From: Candidatus Poribacteria bacterium
GTDB lineage: Bacteria > Poribacteria > WGA-4E > DTYX01
Length of the DNA stretch: 9,494 bases
Reading direction: 5' to 3'
Assembly (NCBI GenBank): GCA_012961655.1
Contig: DTYX01001072.1
Span: 1 to 9,494 of the forward strand
The position numbers and the translations under genes were made by a program. The notes below the pieces were generated by a model that worked only from the letters and a program-made list of their open reading frames with translations, was not told where the DNA came from and made no database searches. Each line of letters opens with the position of its first letter. Position 1 is the first letter of the stretch. Positions 7,001 through 9,494 of the stretch are shown here, piece by piece.

Positions 7001-9368
7001 AAGAGCTTGGATAGATGGGCAATGCCGAGCATCCAAAGAGAAGATGCGTCTTGTATTGGACCACCTACTGGATAAAGTCAACATAACCCACCCTGCCTTC
7101 GTGGAACTTTCACAGTGGTGCGACTCAACGATTACAATCGAAAAAGTGAAGAGCATCGAGGAGATTGAGAACAAAGATCGAAGGGTCTATAACTTCAGCG
7201 TCCAGGACACACATAACTACCTTGTGCAAGGCATAGTTGTAAAGAATTGCCAGTCCTTCGCCCCCACTCATGTTTGCGCGATTACTCCAGAGCGGTCTGG
7301 GCTTTGCGGAGGTTATAGCTGGTTGGATGCCAGAGCCAACTATCAGATTATTCCAACAGGCCCGAATCAACCCATACCGAAAGGAGATGTTATTGACGAA
7401 AAGCTTGGGCAATGGACTGGTGTGAACGAATATATTGCCCAAGCTTCCCGAGGCGCTCTGACGAGTTTCAGCGCATATTCCATGATTGTAGACCCGATGA
7501 CTTCGTGTGTTGTCGGTGATACTGAACTTATAATCAATGGAGAGGCAGTCAAAGCCAGCGAGTTTATTGACAGGCATCACGGCAGCGATAGTTACGTTGG
7601 TTCATCAGCCCTGACGCTACATGAAGGAAAAGCTGAACATGAACCCATTGTTGCACTGCAACGCTTTAAAGCGCCGGATAACCTGATTCAAATAAACACG
7701 AAATCGGGGACTAAATTGGCGCTCACCCCGAATCACGAGATAGCCGTTGATAGACTCAATGCTTCCCCCCTTTATCAAAGGGGGGTTAGGGGGGATTTGC
7801 AGTGGATACGCGCTGACCAGATTAACGTCGGTGATAGGTTACTTTCACTGCGCAATTTAGAATTGCCGTCAAACTCTGTGGAAATCGTTGACATTTTGCC
7901 TGATGATTTTCGGGTTGCCGACGAAGATTTGCTTGCAGATATAAAACAGCAGTTGACAGCGAAATATGACTCATTGAGACAAGCAGTGAATCAAGTTCCG
8001 ATTCAATCTCCCGTTGGTGTAAAATCGATGAGTCTTAAAGACTTAAAAACAGCAATTTCTCATTTGGGCTTGGATTGGGATACGTGGAAAAAGAATATAC
8101 GGATTGTAGGTCACGGCGCTTCATTCGTCCAAATTCCTGATGAGTTGGATGCGGAACTGTTCTATATGGTAGGCTTGATAGCATCCGACGGCTCAATTAC
8201 TAAGCGCGGTAGATACGAATATCACATCGATTTCGTCAATACTGACGAAGCACTCGGACAGGAATTTACGACAATCTATACTCATCTTTTCCCTGGTCGG
8301 AAATTGAGTGTAGCTGTAAAATCAGAGGAGCCATCGACGATTGATGGAAGGGTTGTCAAACCAACCAAACTATGCCGTCATTACTACGCTAATAATCCAG
8401 TGTTAGGGGTAATATGCGAGCATTTTGGCATCCAAATTGGAAAGAAGGGCGAATGGCATCTCGGCAAAATGGTCAATTTGCCCAAAGAATATATCGCCTC
8501 GTTTATAGCTGGGCTTTTTGATGGTGACGGCAGCGTTAGAATCCGAAATTATGCGGATAAATGGGATGTTGCGGAAGGATACCTTTGCATTTCGGATGAA
8601 AGCGCGGCGCGACACCTGCAACTGCTACTGAAACGATTAGGGATTGTTGGGAATGTACGAAAATCCGACGCTGTGTGGAAAGTCGAAATGCATGGCAGTA
8701 ATTTGTCAACGTTTGCGGCGGTAATTCCCTCTAAACATCCTCAAAAACGCGCAGTGCTCAAAGATGTACGTCAATTGTCGAATATCGATAAATTGGACAA
8801 GACTGAAGCAAATGTCCTTCGAGCAGCCCTTGAAGCAGATTATTTCCTTGACATTGTTACTGATGTAAAGGTAATCAAGAATAATGGCGAGTACGATTAT
8901 GTCTATAATCTCACCCTCGCTGATACGCACTGCTATTTTGCTAATGGCGCGCTTATCAAAAACTGCGGTTGCTTTGAGTGCATTTCTGCAATCCTGCCGC
9001 TTACCAACGGTGTGATGATTGTCAATAGAGAATTTATTGACATGACGCCTTGCGGCATGAGGTTTTCAACTCTGGCAGGCACAGTCGGCGGAGGACTTCA
9101 GACGCCCGGTTTCGTCGGCCATTCGCGTCGATATATCGCCAGTCCCAAATACATCCTTGGCGACGGTGGATTTAAACGCATCGTCTGGATGACTAAGGAA
9201 TTGAAAGAAGACATCGGCCCGATGCTGGAAGAACGCGCTAAAGAAGAGGGCATCGAGGGATTCCTTGACATGATAGCAGACGAAACCATCGCCACCACCG
9301 AAGATGAAGTGCTGGAACATTTGATGAAAGTCGGGCATCCCGCGCTTGAGATGGAACCGATGATTTAG
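4047..9368 (+). CDS. acsB: Acetyl-CoA synthase (AcsB) precursor with two inteins
   Basis: Acetyl-CoA synthase condenses CO, a methyl group from the corrinoid protein and CoA into acetyl-CoA at the Ni-Ni-[4Fe-4S] A-cluster. The frame encodes 1773 residues, far above the roughly 730 usual for bacterial AcsB, because two inteins interrupt it. The exteins are residues 1-524, 1068-1153 and 1640-1773, totalling 744. The N-terminal part (1-524) holds the CODH-contacting Rossmann-like domain (including the APGFAAIVGCAPNNE region) and the middle domain (HNGQRDINWLRIS region). The A-cluster ligands in precursor numbering are C522, C1068, C1077, C1087, C1640 and C1642, or C522, C525, C534, C544, C611 and C613 after splicing. 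Their spacing matches the Moorella enzyme exactly. The phenylalanine of CQSFAP, which lines the CO pocket in Moorella (Phe512), is retained. The frame has no stop and no frameshift across both inteins, so it should be functional if both splice. It is bacterial type, not the shorter archaeal CdhC. Confidence 0.95.
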   Translation: MSRIIASAAIRGAQKIVSRAEKALKEATEKFGPEQVVEFPNTGYFLPVIYAMTGMEVRTIADMHPVLDKAKMLLPPVPAEKMWLPYLGNALDAGMATLFADEIIEVLKYLEDPVPYHIAENCPDEGDDYWLGAADDLIFRKRGLEFVDGTAPGFAAIVGCAPNNEIAVRIARELQEKNLYVFMTATTDGKNMAEQLRQEGVQLGWETRLVPFGKDITATVFPLGFAARVAMSFGGVQPGDYWRNLLYNKNRTFAFVIALGEVDDEKYAQAAGAINYGFPTIADTDIPEILPTGICTYEHVVAMPKQFPPEEIYEKIVAKAIEVRGLKVEIHEVPIPVSYGPAFEGEVIRRDDMYVEFGGQRTPSFEYLRMLENSDDVTDGKIELFGPEIDDIEAGSQLPLGVVVEVYGREMQEEFEAILERMIHTYINGASGAWHNGQRDINWLRISNDAKEQGFKIKHFGDIIHARLHQEYGAVVDRVQVRIYTTEEDVLRLREEARKAYHQRDERIAGMTDESVDTYYSCILCVPAGQDIVLSDGSFKPVEKLIEDSAEVSNINVLSFNYNPLAPFSKGDENRFEAKAVEETFINPAPSRLSKIVLSNGNSLVLTGNHKVLVDKMEGLEWIKAAELQPDDRLISTSTISLNGYNTGGISKPFIIDYLPDDIKVFDDEFIDKLGQQVLEKYGTWAEAARELGFDYGRFYGIFHANEKFSRPRLKLGELKHICANVDMNWDDVKSEINVFGISNGCKLQKQFIDEDLMYAAGLVASGGCVRRRGNGSVLQFTNAERALTDIFNQIITATFNIEPRMYITEASTSRSDNDVNVSIANSQIAGRLMLGLGIGKKWTGEIISTFSPHLVASFLRGLFDGGGHATDSHIMITTRSYKESQHTMLLLKKLSISSYISEITRGFQVGTRSYHDYIRFRKLISSEHPQKRVKMEMARFNFDVNHVSRTDVLPQKCGKLLEELLQDEASNVKISKLPVDRKSVRAWIDGQCRASKEKMRLVLDHLLDKVNITHPAFVELSQWCDSTITIEKVKSIEEIENKDRRVYNFSVQDTHNYLVQGIVVKNCQSFAPTHVCAITPERSGLCGGYSWLDARANYQIIPTGPNQPIPKGDVIDEKLGQWTGVNEYIAQASRGALTSFSAYSMIVDPMTSCVVGDTELIINGEAVKASEFIDRHHGSDSYVGSSALTLHEGKAEHEPIVALQRFKAPDNLIQINTKSGTKLALTPNHEIAVDRLNASPLYQRGVRGDLQWIRADQINVGDRLLSLRNLELPSNSVEIVDILPDDFRVADEDLLADIKQQLTAKYDSLRQAVNQVPIQSPVGVKSMSLKDLKTAISHLGLDWDTWKKNIRIVGHGASFVQIPDELDAELFYMVGLIASDGSITKRGRYEYHIDFVNTDEALGQEFTTIYTHLFPGRKLSVAVKSEEPSTIDGRVVKPTKLCRHYYANNPVLGVICEHFGIQIGKKGEWHLGKMVNLPKEYIASFIAGLFDGDGSVRIRNYADKWDVAEGYLCISDESAARHLQLLLKRLGIVGNVRKSDAVWKVEMHGSNLSTFAAVIPSKHPQKRAVLKDVRQLSNIDKLDKTEANVLRAALEADYFLDIVTDVKVIKNNGEYDYVYNLTLADTHCYFANGALIKNCGCFECISAILPLTNGVMIVNREFIDMTPCGMRFSTLAGTVGGGLQTPGFVGHSRRYIASPKYILGDGGFKRIVWMTKELKEDIGPMLEERAKEEGIEGFLDMIADETIATTEDEVLEHLMKVGHPALEMEPMI
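5619..7247 (+). other. Intein 1 of AcsB (543 aa), LAGLIDADG endonuclease probably inactive
   Basis: This is a self-splicing protein insert covering residues 525-1067. It starts at Cys (CVPAGQDIV, block A), has the block B motif TGNH at 607-610 and the block F pattern VYNFSVQDTHNY with H1056. It ends VVKN, and C1068 is the +1 nucleophile. Removal rejoins CIL to CQSFAP. Between the splicing halves lie a helical region starting at LPDD (659-662) that looks like a helix-turn-helix (KYGTWAEAARELGF), then a two-motif LAGLIDADG endonuclease. Motif one reads AAGLVASGG and motif two LRGLFDGGG. The catalytic aspartates are both replaced by glycine (G767, codon GGT 6345; G867, codon GGT 6645), each one base from Asp. 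HPQKR at 929-933 follows, then a second helical domain with RKSVRAWIDG. The penultimate residue is Lys (K1066), not His. Splicing residues otherwise look intact. Confidence 0.93.
5733..5763. repeat. C5/G5 palindromic repeat inserted in frame in intein 1
   Basis: CCCCCTT (5743-5749) and AAGGGGG (5754-5760) form a 7-bp stem with a 4-nt loop, preceded by AACCCCCTGG. It belongs to a type of short dispersed palindrome seen in many repeat-rich bacterial genomes, and a second copy in opposite orientation lies in intein 2. Here it is translated as NPLAPFSKGD (residues 563-572), in a loop between blocks A and B, without breaking the frame. Confidence 0.7.
7248..7505 (+). other. Central extein of AcsB, 86 residues between the inteins
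   Basis: Residues 1068-1153 begin CQSFAPTHVC and end DPMTS. They carry three of the four cysteines around the [4Fe-4S] part of the A-cluster (C1068, C1077, C1087). The 86-residue length equals the distance from Cys509 to the residue before Cys595 in Moorella ACS, which independently confirms both splice junctions. Confidence 0.9.
7506..8963 (+). other. Intein 2 of AcsB (486 aa), LAGLIDADG endonuclease apparently intact
   Basis: Residues 1154-1639 form a second intein. It starts at Cys (CVVGDTELI, block A), has TPNH at 1227-1230 (block B) and the block F pattern VYNLTLADTHCY with H1628. It ends LIKN before C1640, the +1 nucleophile. Removal rejoins DPMTS to CGCFEC. After the block B half comes a helical region beginning LPDD (1284-1287), matching the same point in intein 1. 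The endonuclease follows, with MVGLIASDG (catalytic D1381) and IAGLFDGDG (catalytic D1494), and then HPQKR at 1564-1568. Both catalytic aspartates are present, so homing activity is plausible. It lacks the extra helical domain that intein 1 has after HPQKR. The penultimate residue is Lys (K1638) instead of His, as in intein 1. Confidence 0.93.
7765..7795. repeat. C6/G6 palindromic repeat inserted in frame in intein 2
   Basis: CCCCCCTTT (7765-7773) and AAAGGGGGG (7777-7785) form a 9-bp stem with a 3-nt loop, followed by TTAGGGGGG. Read on the minus strand it has the same layout as the copy in intein 1, so the two are in opposite orientation. It is translated as SPLYQRGVRGD (residues 1240-1250), just after block B. 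The flanking sequence DRLNA and LQWIRADQINVGDRLL reads as a normal intein once the insert is removed. Confidence 0.8.
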
Positions 9369-9404
9369 ATAATATAGCCGCTGATTTTCAGACGACGCTG
9401 ATTG

Positions 9405-9443
9405 AAGCAATCTTTGATGGTGTTAAACAAGTAATGCTTTTTT
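9405..9443 (+). terminator. Weak candidate intrinsic terminator after acsB
   Basis: AAGCA (9405-9409) and TGCTT (9435-9439) can pair, and the T run continues to 9443. The stem is only 5 bp with a 25-nt loop, so this is a poor terminator and transcription may read through. Confidence 0.2.
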
Positions 9444-9452
9444 AAAACTAAC

Positions 9453-9475
9453 CACGGAGGCACTGAGACACGGAG
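9453..9475 (+). repeat. 8-bp-period CACNGAG repeat
   Basis: Three units, CACGGAG, CACTGAG and CACGGAG, begin at 9453, 9461 and 9469. This matches a dispersed intergenic repeat I have seen in many unrelated bacterial genomes. Its role is unknown to me. Confidence 0.6.
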
Positions 9476-9494
9476 AAAAAGGGAAAAGAGACGC

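Larger units (their letters stand above)
9369..9494. other. Non-coding downstream region with repeat fragments
   Basis: No gene is visible after the acsB stop to the window end. CGCTGATT occurs twice, 17 bp apart (9379-9386 and 9396-9403). The CACNGAG repeat follows further on. Genes for the corrinoid protein and methyltransferase, if linked, lie beyond the window. Confidence 0.5.

Noticed and set aside
7125..7580. 151-codon minus-strand open frame across the central extein
   Set aside because: Shadow frame opposite conserved AcsB and intein motifs.
4047..9368. acsB as a fusion of several enzymes or an assembly artefact
   Set aside because: The inserts carry full intein splicing blocks at both ends, and the exteins rejoin to the exact family ligand spacing, so two inteins explain the length fully.

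Overview
This window carries the core of a bacterial Wood-Ljungdahl (reductive acetyl-CoA) locus, all on the + strand: a CooC-type nickel-insertion ATPase (cooC), a small membrane-anchored coiled-coil protein, the Ni-Fe-S carbon monoxide dehydrogenase (cooS/acsA) and acetyl-CoA synthase (acsB). The host should be an anaerobic, probably uncultivated bacterium. The ACS is of bacterial type, with the full N-terminal domain. The DNA is moderately AT-rich, has good Shine-Dalgarno sites, and carries palindromic C5-6/G5-6 repeats and an 8-bp CACNGAG repeat of kinds I associate with several uncultivated or repeat-rich bacterial lineages. I cannot place it at phylum level from this sequence.

The main feature is acsB. 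It is one uninterrupted 1773-codon reading frame containing two inteins, of 543 and 486 residues. Removing both leaves a 744-residue synthase. In the spliced protein the six A-cluster cysteines fall at 522, 525, 534, 544, 611 and 613. Each is exactly 16 higher than the Moorella thermoacetica ligands as I remember them (506, 509, 518, 528, 595, 597). Intein 1 sits immediately before the bridging cysteine (509 equivalent). Intein 2 sits immediately before the first cysteine of the Cys-Gly-Cys motif (595 equivalent). Both nickel-binding elements of the A-cluster are therefore split, so the active site can only be built after two splicing events. Intein 1 has Gly in place of the catalytic Asp in both LAGLIDADG motifs, while intein 2 keeps both. 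Both inteins have Lys instead of the usual penultimate His. Each also contains an in-frame C/G palindromic repeat, in opposite orientations.

Layout: 1-117 is a GC-rich stretch of unknown origin with several small hairpins. 118-297 (minus strand) is a degraded integron-integrase-like tyrosine recombinase. 298-604 is AT-rich non-coding DNA with an inverted repeat, a perfect 14-bp tandem duplication and a sigma-70-type promoter. Then follow cooC (605-1372), the coiled-coil protein (1381-1899), a 153-nt gap, cooS (2053-4047) and acsB (4047-9368), whose start overlaps the cooS stop by one base. 9369-9494 holds only repeat fragments and a weak terminator candidate.

Working together: CooC probably matures the nickel site of CODH and/or ACS. 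CooS reduces CO2 to CO, and AcsB joins CO, a methyl group and CoA to give acetyl-CoA. The corrinoid protein and methyltransferase genes (acsC, acsD, acsE) are not in the window. The coiled-coil protein has no recognised role.
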